DNA of 64,000 bases, taken from Carallia brachiata. Lineage: Eukaryota; Streptophyta; Magnoliopsida; Malpighiales; Rhizophoraceae. The notes below the pieces were generated by a model. The model did no database searches. It saw only the letters and a list, made by a program, of their open reading frames with translations, and was not told the DNA's origin. Positions within the stretch are counted from its first letter, which is position 1. Each line of letters starts with the position of its first letter. The stretch lies in assembly GCA_021464245.1 (NCBI GenBank), contig JADCRB010000036.1, forward strand, positions 1,197,717 through 1,261,716, in the 5' to 3' direction. Positions 28,935 to 41,086 of this stretch are shown here, piece by piece. Both the position numbers and the translations under genes were made by a program.

Positions 28935-29010
28935 CTTATTGTCGGGAAAGAATTTAGAAGATCGCAGACAAACTTATCGTTGGGAAAGAATTTAGAAGAT
29001 GGTAGATGAC
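28935..29010. repeat. 38-bp tandem duplication
   Basis: Two adjacent copies, 28935-28972 and 28973-29010, share gggaaagaatttagaagat. This is a second, independent tandem duplication directly after the 60-bp one. Confidence 0.85.
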
Positions 29011-29760
29011 ACCGATTGAAAGGAATTACAGTAATTGTCAAAGGAGAACCATAAGATTTATAATTGGAATTGAATTCGTCTTCCGTTTTGAATTCAAATT
29101 TCAATCGAAATCATTAATTAAAAAAAAATCCAAATGAATAAACAGTAGAAATGTTAAACAACATTAAACTCTCATTAGTTGTTATAAAAAAAAAACATTA
29201 AAATCTCGTTAGTTTGAAGCAAAAGAACGTGAGTAGATTTGTAGCCTTGGGTCCTTTTGTGATATTAGGTAGGCAGGCAGGTATATATTCTCATACATAA
29301 CATGAAAAAAAAATAAATAATTATTTTAGACAAAGTCACAAAATTTACGATATATAATTAATAAAATAATTTATTTTTAAAATTTAATATATTTTTTATA
29401 TTTAATAACTTAAATTTTACGTACCAATATGGCTAACACTGCACAACAACCGAACTTTCCTTTTAAACAAAAATAAATATGGAAAAATATGCCTTTCGTC
29501 TAGTCTCGTTTTTTTTATGCAGGCTCTATACATAACCGCGCAACAGTGTTCCAAATAAAAAAAAGGAGGTTGACAAATCCGTGTAAAACACCTTTCACGA
29601 TGAGCTGGCTGCACGTTGACATTCTTCTGACTGCAATATGCCAAACTGACCCAAACAAGAGTCCAGAATCCACCGCCACCAATTGACTCGCAGATAAAAA
29701 GCAAGAGACCAGGCAGAGAGAACCGAAAGGGAAGATTTTTGACAAATCTTGGAAAAAAAA
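29011..29760. other. upstream region of the ANT1-like gene
   Basis: AT-rich to about 29420, then more GC-balanced into the start codon. It holds the promoter and 5' UTR of the transporter. I do not see a strong TATA box. Confidence 0.45.
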
Positions 29761-32225
29761 ATGGAAGATGGGTTCAAGAATTCAGCAACAAGTCCTCTAC
29801 TTGAACCTTCCCCATCCTCGAGAACAGGAGGACGAGGAGGAAGAGGAACAGCTTCTTCAATTCAGACACTTGGGAATATAATCGTTTCCATAGTTGGAAC
29901 GGGCATTTTGGGCCTTCCTTTCGCTTTTAAAATGGCTGGTTGGCTTGCTGGGTTGCTTGGCGTTGTCATAGCCGGAGCCGCCACTTACTATTGCATGCTT
30001 CTCCTCGTCAGTCACTCCTCTTTCCTTTTCTTTTCGACGATTGATAATCAGAATCTTATATGCTGTCTGCCGGTTTTGCGGCAGAAATATGTGAATTGTT
30101 TGGTTTTCAGAAAAATATTTTCTCAAGTGATTTCCTTTTAATTTCCCTTTCAGTTTCCTCTGTTATAGCATCTTCTTTGTTGTTTTGTCTTGCTTTGTAT
30201 ATTTACCTTGAAAATTTTTTATCCTTATGGTCTTTTCAGGCTTAGTTTAAGTATTGAATTTATGGGGTCCAGTTCAGAAACTTTAAGGATTATAGAGTCA
30301 GTTCTTCTAAAAGATCGTTTTTTTTTTTTTTGAATTTATGGGGTCCAGTTCAGAAACTTTAAGGATATAGAATCAGTTCTTCTAAAAGATTTTTTTTTTT
30401 TTTTTTGCCCCCGCTTTCGGAATGGTTGACGAGTTTATGTTTGCATTTCTGGGTCCACAGGTTCAGTGCAGAGATAAACTAGCTTCTGAGAAATTAGCAC
30501 AAGAAACAACATATGGTGACTTGGGGTATAAATCCCTGGGTAACACAGGCCGTTACATTACAGAATCTCTCATTTTCAGTTCCCAGTGTGGAGGATCCAT
30601 TGCATACTTGGTCTTTATTGGCCAAAACCTCTCATCCATATTCAGTGGCTGCGGCCTTAGTTTCACGTCCTTCGTATTCTTATTAGTTCCCATCGAAATC
30701 GCTCTTTCTTGGATTGGTTCCTTATCTGCTTTAGCACCTTTTAGCATTTTTGCAGATGTATGCAATGTGTTAGCAATGGCAATAGTGGTGAAAGATGACG
30801 TGGAGAAGGTGTTAAGTGGTGAATTTAAGTTTAGTGATAGAAAGGCAATCACTTCTAACATAGGAGGATTGCCATTTGCTGGAGGGATGGCAGTGTTCTG
30901 TTTTGAAGGGTTTGGGATGACATTGGCACTGGAGGCATCAATGAGAGAGAGGGGTAGATTCCCTAGTTTACTGGCAACAGCATTCACTGCAATAACTTTT
31001 GTTTATGTGTTGTTTGGATTTTCCGGTTATATGGCTTATGGCGATGAAACTAAAGATATCATCACTCTCAATCTGCCCCACAACTGGTCTGCTATTGCTG
31101 TTCAGGTAATGTGGCATCTCCTTGCGCTCGCGTAGTATATTGTCACTAGCATGTGCTTGTTTTGCATCTGTATCTCACGGAACACACTTGTGCTTGCTGA
31201 AGGATAGTGGTTTGCTCTTTTCTCTTTTCTGGGTTGTGATTTAGATACGGCTTCATTGCTTGGCTTTCTTTTCTAAAAGAATAACAATTAAAATGGGGCT
31301 AGCTTTTTAGCTGAGATTTAATTCTTTATAATCATTTGTCCTGCATTAACACATTACATATGCACTGCCTACCTGTCCGCTTTGTCGTTTTCTGATATTG
31401 TAACTCACTATCACCATCTCATATTGGAGATACTCGTCTTTTGCATATAACAAAGGTTATAATCCTGATTTATAAACTAGTGGACACAGCTCCATATACA
31501 TAGGTATGTGTCTGTCTACGTGGAAAATGCATTTGTTAGAGATTCCTTTAATCAAAAGTTCCCCTGTTTAATTATTGACATCATGAACTAATGACCAAGT
31601 AATTCTAGCAAGGTCTTTTTTATTGCCTGAACCTTTTATTCTTGGGACTGTTACTTTAAGTTATAGTATGTGACAATGAGCTTGGAAAATTGTGGGGCAT
31701 AATGAAGTTGTCTTGGTAATTTGGTTCAAGCCATGACTATTGGGATATTACTGAATCTTCTATGCTGTCTTTCAGACAATTATATCTCATAGCCATCCTT
31801 ATTTCGTGCTAATTGTGACAGATTGGATTGTGCTTGGGGCTAGTTTTCACATGTCCCATCATGTTGCATCCAATTCACGAGATTGTGGAAGGGAAGCTGA
31901 AAAACGGTGAATGGTTTCAAAAGCTCTGCTACACCGATGGTGGGAACTCAACAAAACTCGGAAAATATGCAATATATCTAGTCGTGCAGTTTTGATTGTT
32001 GCATTGGCAGTTATCGCATCCTTCATCCCTGGATTTGGCGTATTCGCCTCACTTGTGGGGAGCACTGTGTGTGCACTAATCTCATTTGTTTTGCCAGCCA
32101 CATTTCACCTGAAGCTATTAGGTCCATCTTTGAATTTCTGGCAGAGATCTGTGGATTATTGCATCTTAGTATGTGGATTGCTTTTTGCTACATATGGTAC
32201 TTACACTAGCATTGCTGGTATTTGA
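29761..32225 (+). CDS. ANT1-type amino acid transporter (AAAP family)
   Basis: Exons: 29761-30006, 30461-31105, 31822-32225; GT-AG junctions, all phase 0; ~431 aa, close to the length of Arabidopsis ANT1. The family moves neutral and aromatic amino acids (ANT1 also auxin) with protons across membranes. The ATG at 29761 is chosen because upstream in-frame codons have no ATG. The N-terminus is hydrophilic with SPLLEPSPSS. TM1 has the hallmark IIVSIVGTGILGLPFAFK, followed by GWLAGLLGVVIAGAATYYCM. Further helices lie in exon 2 (SLSALAPFSIFADVCNVLAM, LLATAFTAITFVYVLFGFSG) and exon 3 (VPGFG-like IPGFGVFASLVGSTVCALI). In exon 3 the frame changes between 31966 and 31978: GNSTKLGKYAIY runs into a stop, but one added base continues as SSRAVLIVALAVIASF to the family-like C-terminus. 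That is a 1-base deletion or a sequence error. Confidence 0.88.
30255..30407. repeat. 76-bp tandem duplication in intron 1 of the ANT1-like gene
   Basis: Two copies (30255-30330, 30331-30407) of tgaatttatggggtccagtt through cttctaaaagat. Each copy ends in a long T-run, so the second T-run sits close to the exon 2 acceptor and could serve as its polypyrimidine tract. Confidence 0.9.
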
Positions 32226-34219
32226 TGGACTTTGAACCTTGGGTTATACTTTGTCTAGCTTAGATTTTGGACCAAAGAGTCAGTAGCTTCCGAAAGAGAT
32301 ATTCGCTTAGAAACAGGTAGAAAAATATGTGCCTCCAAGTATTCTTTGGGCACTGAAAATAGGTCAAGCTTTGTATTTTCTAGTGGATAAAGGCCATTTC
32401 CAAGCATCTATTGGTCTCATCTCGCAAATTTCTTTTACTTAATGGTAGTTTCATATCATCTTGGAAAGTTACTGATTTGTTTATCTTGATTTCTTATTCT
32501 ATTCCCACAACGCTGCTTATGATGGTTGCCATAGGAATCCACACAATCAAAGTCTCTACGAGTTAAGAATGCTCCAACATTCCTCCCCAAAATTGCTCAT
32601 GTTGCTTTAGAAACATTAACAATGAAGCTGTGGAGTACGGCTCGCACCCACAATTAATTTCATTCCCACAAATATATTCCAAGTGTTTCTTAGCGCCATT
32701 TGGTTGGTCCAGCTAACTTAGCCAATCATTCTTAAATGGAAGCTGTTGCAATTGGCAACTTTGCATACCAATAATGAAATGTCTCTTCTACTTTAAGGGA
32801 AAAGGACTTGAAAGTATGTGCTCATGTTACATTCTGGAGGGGTGTAAAGCTAGAATTAAGGTGCAAATCTGACATAGGACTTGGGGGACCATAAATATTA
32901 TGCCAAGGAATGGGCAAAGATGATAAAAGGAGTTTTCAAGTTTTAACAAGTCAGGAACACATCATGAATGCTTGTCAAAAATAATGCCATCCAGGTAAAA
33001 ATGATTATCAAAACATCCAAAAAAAAAAACAAGAGATCTCCACATCTGGAATACAATAAAGTTTGGGCCATTAAAAATGTAAAATCTTTCCGGGACCCTC
33101 TTGTCTGCCCAAAATGGCATCTCTTTTAAAAGAGCATCATTTATTATGATTTGCATTATTTGTTAGCATAGATGTGTTCTTTTTCAGGTCTCAGACATTT
33201 GCTGCATTAAAGCTAGTGCCCGCCCCACTAATAAGCAATGGGCATCCACTTAAGGTTCAAGCAGAAGAGAGAGAATGTGTGTGTGTGTATATACATATAC
33301 ATACGCACAAAAAATGTGAAAAGTAATACTAGGTGGTTTCCCATAAATTGCAACAAGTAGATGACAAATAATAATTTTTTATTTTTATTTGTTTAATAAT
33401 TTAATTATTCAATATATATTACTTAGGTGAAGTCACTAATTTTTTTTTAAATGTAAAATGAGGCAATAAGACGAGGATTTTTTTTTTTTTTTAAGGAAAA
33501 AAATACCCAACAAAAGCTTCACGATTATGTTTCCATTATTTCTCGAGAATCACAGAGTGAAAGTGAAATACTGGGGCAAGAAGACAGACACTCATTTTAT
33601 TTTCACAGCAAAATAAAAAAGAAAAAACAAAACAAAAAGAATTGAAAGAAGCTTGATGTCTTTTTCCAAAGCAAAGGCAAAACAACTCCTCTTGTGTTCA
33701 TTCACAGCCACAAAGATTGGCATTCTTTTAGTATCTGAATAAAGATGTCGCTCGGAATAAAGATATTCATGACGGGGTGGGGCATTACTTTATATTTATA
33801 ATAATTGTTCGAATAAATCCCCCACGCGATACACAGAAAAATGAATTATCTAAGATCGGTCCACATACATATCCATTCCCAAATTAGTTTTTCTTTTATC
33901 AACGGTGCTCCCCAAACGTGGTTAGTAACAACCAGATGCTAATGGATGCAAATTTTAAGTGAAAGTGGAAGGTTAAAATTGTTTGGCTTGACTTCAAGAA
34001 ATACGAGGAGTTGTAAACATAAAATAATAAATTAATGTTTTATATTTTATATTTTTTTCAAAATAATCAATCCGATTTGTTGAAAAATCTTTGTTCTATT
34101 TGTGCCTCCTTAAGTTACACCTATGGTGCTTGGAGTGAAATCTAAAATGACTTATAAAGTGTAGAGAGATTCATTTTATGATGAAAAATTTGAGGTTGGA
34201 TAATCGTAAACTCACAAGC
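32226..34219. other. 3' flank of the ANT1-like gene and intergenic
   Basis: No gene seen. It includes a short (GT)n at about 33278-33288 and A/T runs near 33480-33500. Confidence 0.45.
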
Positions 34220-35613
34220 TAAGGGCCCGTTTGAGATATTGTCAGCTTTTTGTTTCTGTTTTTCATTTTATGTTTTTTTATTTTTGCTGTTTGCTGAATT
34301 TTTGTATTTATTGTTGTCATTTTTTATTTTTTTTTATAAGAATAAAAAAATAAATAGAAAAATAATAGTGAGAGAAATGATAAAAAGAGTATAAATATAG
34401 AGAGAAAAATGGGGGAGAGAGAGAGAGAGAGAGGGTAGAGAGAGAATGAGTAGAGGGAATGGTAGAGAGAGAAAAAGGAGAGAGAATGAGAGAAGAAAGA
34501 GAATGAGTAGGGAGAATGAGAGAAGAAACAGAATGAGTAGAGAGAATGACAGAAAGAGAAAGGGTAGAGAAAGAATAAGTAAACAGAATAATAGATAGAG
34601 AAAAATGAGAGAGAGAGGGTAGAGAGAGAATGAGTAGAGAAAATGACAAAGAGAGAAAAGAGAGAGAAGGTAGAGAAAGAACGAGTAGAGAGAGAAAAAT
34701 GAGAGAGAGATGGTAGAGACAGAATGAGTAGAGAGACTGGTAAAATAAGAAAAAAAAGAGAGAGTATGGGTATAGAAAGAATGAGTAGAGAGAGAAAAAG
34801 GTGAAAGAGAGTGTAGAGAGATAATTGTAGAGCGAGAAAAAGGAAAGAGAATGTGGGTAGACAGAAAGGAGAGAGAATATGAGAAGACAGAGAATGGTAG
34901 AGAGAAAAAAGAGAGAGAGAGAGAGAGAGGGCAGAGAGAAAGCGAGTAGAGAGAATGATAGAGCAAGAAAAAGAAGAGAGAATGGTAGGGAGAAAAAAAT
35001 GAGATAGAGAGCAGGTATAGAGAGAATAAGTAGAGAGAACGGTTGAGCGAGAAAATAGAGAGAGAGAGTGGGTAGAGGGAGAATTAGTAGAGAGAATGGT
35101 GGAAAGAGAAAAAGGAGAAAGAGTGAGTAGAGAGAGAAAAGACAGAGAGAGATAGAATTGTAGAGATAGAAAAAGGGGAAAGAGGGTAGAGAAAGAATGG
35201 TAGAGATAGAAAAAGGAGAGAGAGCGTAGAGATAGAGAGAATGAGTAGAGAGAAAAAATAGAGAGAGGGTAGAGAGAGAATGGTAGAGATAGAAAAAGGA
35301 GAGAGATGGTAGAGAGTGAATGAGTAGTGAGAAAAAAAATATAGAGGGATAGCGGGAGGATGAGTAAAGAGAGATATGGTGAAGATGGTGGATAGAGAGA
35401 GAACAAGATGTGAGAGAAAATATAGAAAAAAAAGTGAAAAATAAAATCGAAAAACTAGTTTTTATTATTTTCCCAATTTATTTTTTTCTTTGAAAAACAC
35501 TTTTAATTTTTCAACAAAAAATAGAAAACAAAATCAATACCAAATATGTTTTTTTTTTTTTGTGAAAAATAAACAGAAAACAGAAAACAAAATTCATTCC
35601 AAACGGGGCCTAA
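34220..35613. mobile_element. PIF/Harbinger-like TIR element carrying a purine minisatellite
   Basis: The termini are GGGCCCGTTTGAGATATT (from 34223) and, reverse complemented, GGCCCCGTTTGGAATGAAT (to 35610). Both sides carry TAA (34220-34222 and 35611-35613). A TAA/TTA duplication with GGGCC-GTTTGG termini is the pattern of Tourist-type PIF/Harbinger elements. The arms continue as imperfect inverted repeats (ctgtttttcatttt against agaaaataaacagaaaacag). There is no transposase, and the centre is filled by about 1 kb of GA-rich minisatellite (listed next). At ~1.39 kb it is long for a Tourist MITE because of that filling. Confidence 0.65.
34380..35410 (+). repeat. purine-rich (GAGAGAATGAGTAGAGA)-type minisatellite
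   Basis: About 1 kb of degenerate tandem repeat, almost all A and G on the plus strand. The recurring pieces are gagagaatgagtagagagaa and atggtagagagagaaaaagg, with period lengths varying around 30-60 bp. The minus strand reads as open frames of up to 360 aa made of Ser, Leu and Phe, which are artefacts of repeat composition. Long homopurine/homopyrimidine tracts can adopt triplex (H-DNA) structure. Confidence 0.85.
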
Positions 35614-35878
35614 ATTTTACAACTTAAGATGTGATATCACAACGTGTGAGTCTATATTTATCTCGAATTAACTCACTTGCATTCATAAAACATCTCCTTG
35701 GCTAAACAAATCTAATTCATGACGTAATCATGTAAGAGTTGCATCAAGTTAGTGAAAATTTTATAGTTAATTGAAAAATTATTATGAGCAGTGTGAGATA
35801 TGAAATTAAGGTCATTAACAAAAAATTATTACTAGCAACTCTATCGTAAAATGCTTGCAAAACCCACTGGGTCAGAAC

Positions 35879-36516
35879 TCCATTTGTTTTATGGAATAAA
35901 ATAAAATAGTATATATTAGAAGTTAATTATTCTATTTTAACTCATATTTAGTTAATTAATAAGATAAATATAAGATACATTAATGTAAATTTACTATCTC
36001 ATAAATATAAGATAGTAATATCTCTTTTACCTCATTGACTAATCTATCTCATTTTATGAATTAGTATTAATAAATTATATATTTACTGAAATATTTTTTA
36101 ATTAAAATAAATTTTAAATATTTTTAAAAATTAGTAAAAAATTACAAAAATTTATTTCTCTCCCCTTCTTCACTCTCCTCCCGCCTCTCCCTCTCTCTTC
36201 ACCCACCTCTCTCTCACTCCTCTTCTTTGTCCTCCCACCTCTCTTTCTCTCTCTCACTCCTCGTCTCTCTCTTTTTCTTTTCTCTCTCCTTCCTCCTCCC
36301 TCTCTCTCTATCTTTTCTTTCTCTCTCATCCCTTCTCACTTTCTCATCCTTCCTCCCTTCCTCTCTCTCTCTCTCTCCTCCAAATAACTATTACTTAATT
36401 TTAACTATTTTTAACAAAAAATATTGAAATTAATAATAAATATAAGTTAATTAATTTAAAATAAAGATATTATTTTGATATACTGAATTATTTTATTTCA
36501 TACTATCTAAACATTA
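35879..36516. mobile_element. second TIR element, with pyrimidine tract inside
   Basis: The left end (tttgttttatggaataaaat, near 35883) and the reverse complement of the right end (gtttagatagtatgaaataa, to about 36515) form imperfect inverted repeats sharing TATG-AATAAAATAA and AGTATAT. The centre contains a CT-rich tract (36154-36381). The exact ends and duplication are not resolved. It lies only ~270 bp from the previous element. Confidence 0.45.
36154..36381 (+). repeat. pyrimidine-rich CT tract
   Basis: About 230 bp of C and T with almost no purines on the plus strand, rich in ctctctc and ctcctcc. It has the opposite strand bias to the purine minisatellite 0.8 kb upstream. Confidence 0.9.
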
Positions 36517-38960
36517 ATAAATAGTTTAACTTATTTTATATTATATTACTCTATATTATCTTATAACAAATTATTTAACGCATCAAAGGCAACCCATAAG
36601 AATTGCAAGGGAGGCTCACAGACACACATAACACAACAAACAGAATCACGCCTGCGCAAAGGAGATGCATGCACGTCCACATTTGAGGCAGACATTCATC
36701 TATATTTTATTGTCATGACAATGCTTGTCAAGAAAAAGGTGTGTGTGTCATGAGAAACAAGAGGACAAGTTACTTGGTGGTTGGCGCTTGGCAGCCAGTT
36801 GGCCGTTTCTCCCTACAAATTTTATCCAGGACAGCAGTAAATATACAATGTAAGCATGTCCACTGTTGGCAGATATCCCCAGGTGAGGTGCCAGCCCCTA
36901 AGTTTAGCAGACAGAAATCTTTTGGACACACAATTATGATAGTACGCTGAGATATAATAATTAAAATAATTAAATTATAAATAATAATTATATGTGTCAT
37001 ATGTATTTTATTAAACGTACTTATTTAGTATTGTTCTAATTTAGATAATACGAATAATTTTGAAGTTAAGTCGTAATGGAATGAGAAACGGTGAGTATCG
37101 ACCGTTTCAAGCTATGAAAAGGATAACTCTGGAAATATGAAGGCGTGACGATAAAATGAACTAAAAATGTGGTCAAATTGTCATTGCATACGCTTTTTCT
37201 CAACAAATTCTTGTTTACGGTCACATCACGTCCTGTACGGAAATGAGTGAGAGGGGCGACTATTTTTTTTTGCGAAAAAAAATTAACAGAGAAAAAAAAT
37301 ATAATTATTATTATTTATATTTTTTTTCTTTATTTTTTACATCACTCCAAATAATTTTATTTTTTTATATTTTTTCTCTCACAAATTATTATTTACTTTT
37401 TCTTTTACCATACTTTCTTTCTCTTATCTTTTTTTATTACTCCAAATAATTTTATTTTCTTTTCACTTTTTCTCTTACAGATTATTATTCACCTTTTATT
37501 TCACTTATTTTCTTTCTCTCAACTTTCTCTACCATTGTAAATAATATTATTTTCTCTTATTTTTTCTTCCTTTTTTCTCATTTCCTCGCACTCCAAACAC
37601 ACTCTAAATGTTAAGACCTAATAATTTTCATCTATCTTATGCTACGTCAAGGCGTGTTTATCGCGTGTTTAGGCTAAGTTGCTATCAAATGTTTCTGTAT
37701 TTTTATGATGGGAAAACATTCTTGGTCCTCCCACCTTCCCTTGTCTGGGTACACATAAAAGAAAGAGTCGTTGTGGACCCATCCACCACACTATTTGCCC
37801 GTCCCCAGCTATAATGTCCCTGAAAGTGACAGTCTCAAAGCTGGAAGCCTTTTAAAATTCTTCGCCATTTCAGGTTACCCCCCAGGCCATCCCCCCGGTG
37901 CATGCCCCAAATTCACATCTCCCCTGCAGCGTCCGTGATTCTGTGCACACCTCACATCCACATGCTCTAATATTTTATAATCTTTTTTTATACATTTTTT
38001 TTTCCATCTATTGATTTTAAGTCACAATATAAAAAGTAAAAACAAGCAAAAATCAACTATCTGATGAATTCTGTACCTTTTTTTTTTAAATATTAACCTA
38101 TTATTAAAGAGTAAATAAATAAGAGAGATTAGAGTTTAAACTTAAATTCTATAATCCTGACTCTATAAAAAAGATGCAATTATTGATTATAGATATAATT
38201 ATGGATTCAAAGAATGTTAGGACTCTCTAATAATCTACAAAAAAATTTATGTGACACTCTAAAATTTATCAAATTAAGCTTCATGATTTTTGATCATTGA
38301 TGAATAAGAATAAGATTTATTTTTATCACAAGAGACGAGATACTAAAGATGAAAATATATTGCTAAACTTATAAAAAAAATTCAATAAAATGTCTCAATT
38401 ACTTGTTTCATTTTTTTAAACGAAAATAAATATTCATCACTAATATGTAAATCATCATATGTTTAGATCGAGACTGTGAATCACTTGTTACGTCCTCATT
38501 CAATCTTTCTTAAAGTGAGAACTCTTTAACCAAATATTGATAGGATCAATGGACATTTCCTACATTTGACTTTAGTATTAATAAATTTTAATTTAAATAT
38601 TGTATCATAATAATTTTACTTAAATTGTGAAAAAAATAACGATAATAAAATTTAAATTTAAATTTAAAAATATTTATTAATTTATTAACAAACTACCACG
38701 TTAATAACTCAATTACTTACTTGTCTCGTGAATTATCTTTTTACCCACTATTAAATAATGCAAATTTGTGAGTTGGTCTTTCAACATCCTCGATTATTTA
38801 TCTCACTCACACATTCTTCCCCCCGCTAATAACCAGTAACAATCTTACGTAAGTAAATACTAATTAATTGTTATTACGTTGATCTCCCTTTAGCCACCAA
38901 TAATAGCCTTTTCTGCAAGACATTAAAGCCCAATTCTGCAACTGCAGCCATAACAGCATC
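36517..38960. other. intergenic upstream of the LAMP1-like gene
   Basis: AT-rich with no gene seen. A T-rich block at about 37260-37610 ends in ctccaaacacactctaaatg. This resembles the right end of the GTGTTTGG-type MITEs in this window, but I could not find its left end. Confidence 0.45.
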
Positions 38961-38968
38961 TATAAATT
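38961..38968 (+). promoter_or_regulatory. TATA box of the LAMP1-like gene
   Basis: TATAAATT lies 79 bp upstream of the ATG at 39040, in otherwise mixed sequence. The spacing fits a transcription start near 38990-39000. Confidence 0.65.
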
Positions 38969-39039
38969 ACGACCATAAACATTCACACAGAGGCACACAA
39001 CCGCTGCGACTTCTCGGTTTCCTCCTCCTTTCACTGAAA

Positions 39040-41046
39040 ATGTCTCCGCCGCTAACCAATCCCACTGCCCCCATGCTCGCCGCCGCTAAACTACCATCAC
39101 CTCTCTTCACTCTGCTCGTACTTCTATTCCTCTGCATTCTGGGCTTTTTTTACACTCTGCATCCCCTGCACCCTACACCCGACCTCCGCAGCCCCCAATC
39201 CGCCCTCCGTTACCGCAACCTCTTCCTCTCCTCTTCCTCCAACTCCACCGTCGCCTCCTACCTCCGCGCCCTCACCCTGCACCCTCACCTCGCCGGAACG
39301 CCCGCCTCGGTGGACACAGCCAACTACGTCCACTCCCATTTCAAGAGCCTGGGTCTGGACACCCGCAAGGTGGAGTACGAAGTGCTACTTTCTTATCCTA
39401 CGCACTCCTCCCTCATCGCGCATTTTAGCGACGGCGGGGCTGTGGATCTTTCGTTGACGGAGAGCTCCGGGAAGGTCGTGCCGCCGTACCATGCGTATTC
39501 TCCGTCCGGTACGGCGCATGCTGAGGTGGTTTTTGTTAATCACGGGCGGGACGAGGACTATCGTTCGCTGGAGGCGCTGGGGGTGAACGTCAGCGGGTGC
39601 GTCGTTCTGGCTAGAAAAGGTGGCGGCTTGAGTAGAGCGGGAGTGGTTAAGATAGCGGAGAATAAGGGTGCGCTGGCGGTGCTATTGTACGTCGAGAGGG
39701 ATACGTTAAGAGGAGGAAGGCGCGGGAGCGCGGAGAGGGGGACCGTTATGAGGGGCGTCGGCGACCCACTTACCCCCGGGTGGGCGGCGGTGGAGGGAGG
39801 CGAGCGGTTGGGATTAGAACACGGTGAAGTCCGGGACAGATTCCCTAAAATTCCATCTATGCCCTTGTCTGAAGAGAATGCTGACGTCATCATAAGTTCC
39901 CTCGGCGGTCCCATGGCCCCATTGAATTGGAGGGATTCGGGTCAGTCGAAGGTCCAGCAGGTTGGGCCCGGTCCGACAATAGTCAACTTAACTTACCAGG
40001 TTTGGTCTCTTTGGTCCCTCCGTTGTTTCCTTTTATTTGTTTTTGTTCATTGGTTTGGTGGCTGGTGTTAATGTCAAAAACTTTTTGACTTTGGGCTGCT
40101 GAAGTGAAATTCTGGACTGCCTACCTCTGCCTATGACGTATATCAGTTTGTTTACTTAGCTGTTTAGTTCATTGTCCAAAGTTTGGCCAAATGGGAGTTG
40201 GGTAGGGTTTGGTTTTGATGAAGAATAATGAATCTGGATGTGACTTTTACTAGTTCTGTGCTTTTTATTCATGGGGTTATAGGTTTTAGTGGAGAACCGG
40301 AAAGTTTTGAATTTGATGAGAACTGTTGGGAAGTAGAAATTGGTTTCTGTTGGAAAATCTTGATGGAAAGCTCAGTGTTTTAAGCAAGCTTGCAGTCACC
40401 TTCAACCTTTTTGGGCGTGGGTGGACAATCCAGGAACACTGACTTACCTCTTATGTTCTGTCTCCTTGGGTTCCAAATCTAATAATGATTTTACTTTACA
40501 TATGGGAAGCCTGACAGATTATGCTTGTTTTTTCTTCCAAACATAATTGTGGACAAGCGTTTAAAGTTTTCCAAGCTGAGATGAGATTCCAAAGCTGGAT
40601 CTACTATATCAGACCAATCAGAATATGATTTTTTGCTTTTTGTACAATTGGGTATTGTCAGTCATAATTGGTTTTTGAAATAACCTTATTTGTGGGGAAT
40701 GTTCCATTCATTACTTTTAGCCTCGTCTTGGATCCTATGTAATGCTGTCTGGAGGATGTCTTTGTCTAGCATGTGGCTCTTTTTACTTGATGGACTTAAT
40801 TGGAATGTCTCTGGATATTTTGACACGCAATAACATTAACTTTCCATCTTATTGTTGAATTTGTTGAGTGGTTTTTCTTAGTCTGACATAAACTGATTAC
40901 TTTGTTGACAGTATCATCTACATAACTTGCTTTTCATTAAATTAACTCTTTTGTGCGATTTCATTGGAAATTTTAATTTTAATTAATTCCATTCAAACTG
41001 CTTCATTATCTATGAGATTGCGCTTCTCCTTAATTATCTCTCTCTC

Positions 41047-41086
<40 letters not shown>

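Noticed and set aside
34324..35406. 360-codon open frame on the minus strand
   Set aside because: Made almost only of Ser, Leu, Phe and Tyr from the CT side of a purine minisatellite; no domain, and overlapping frames of the same kind exist.
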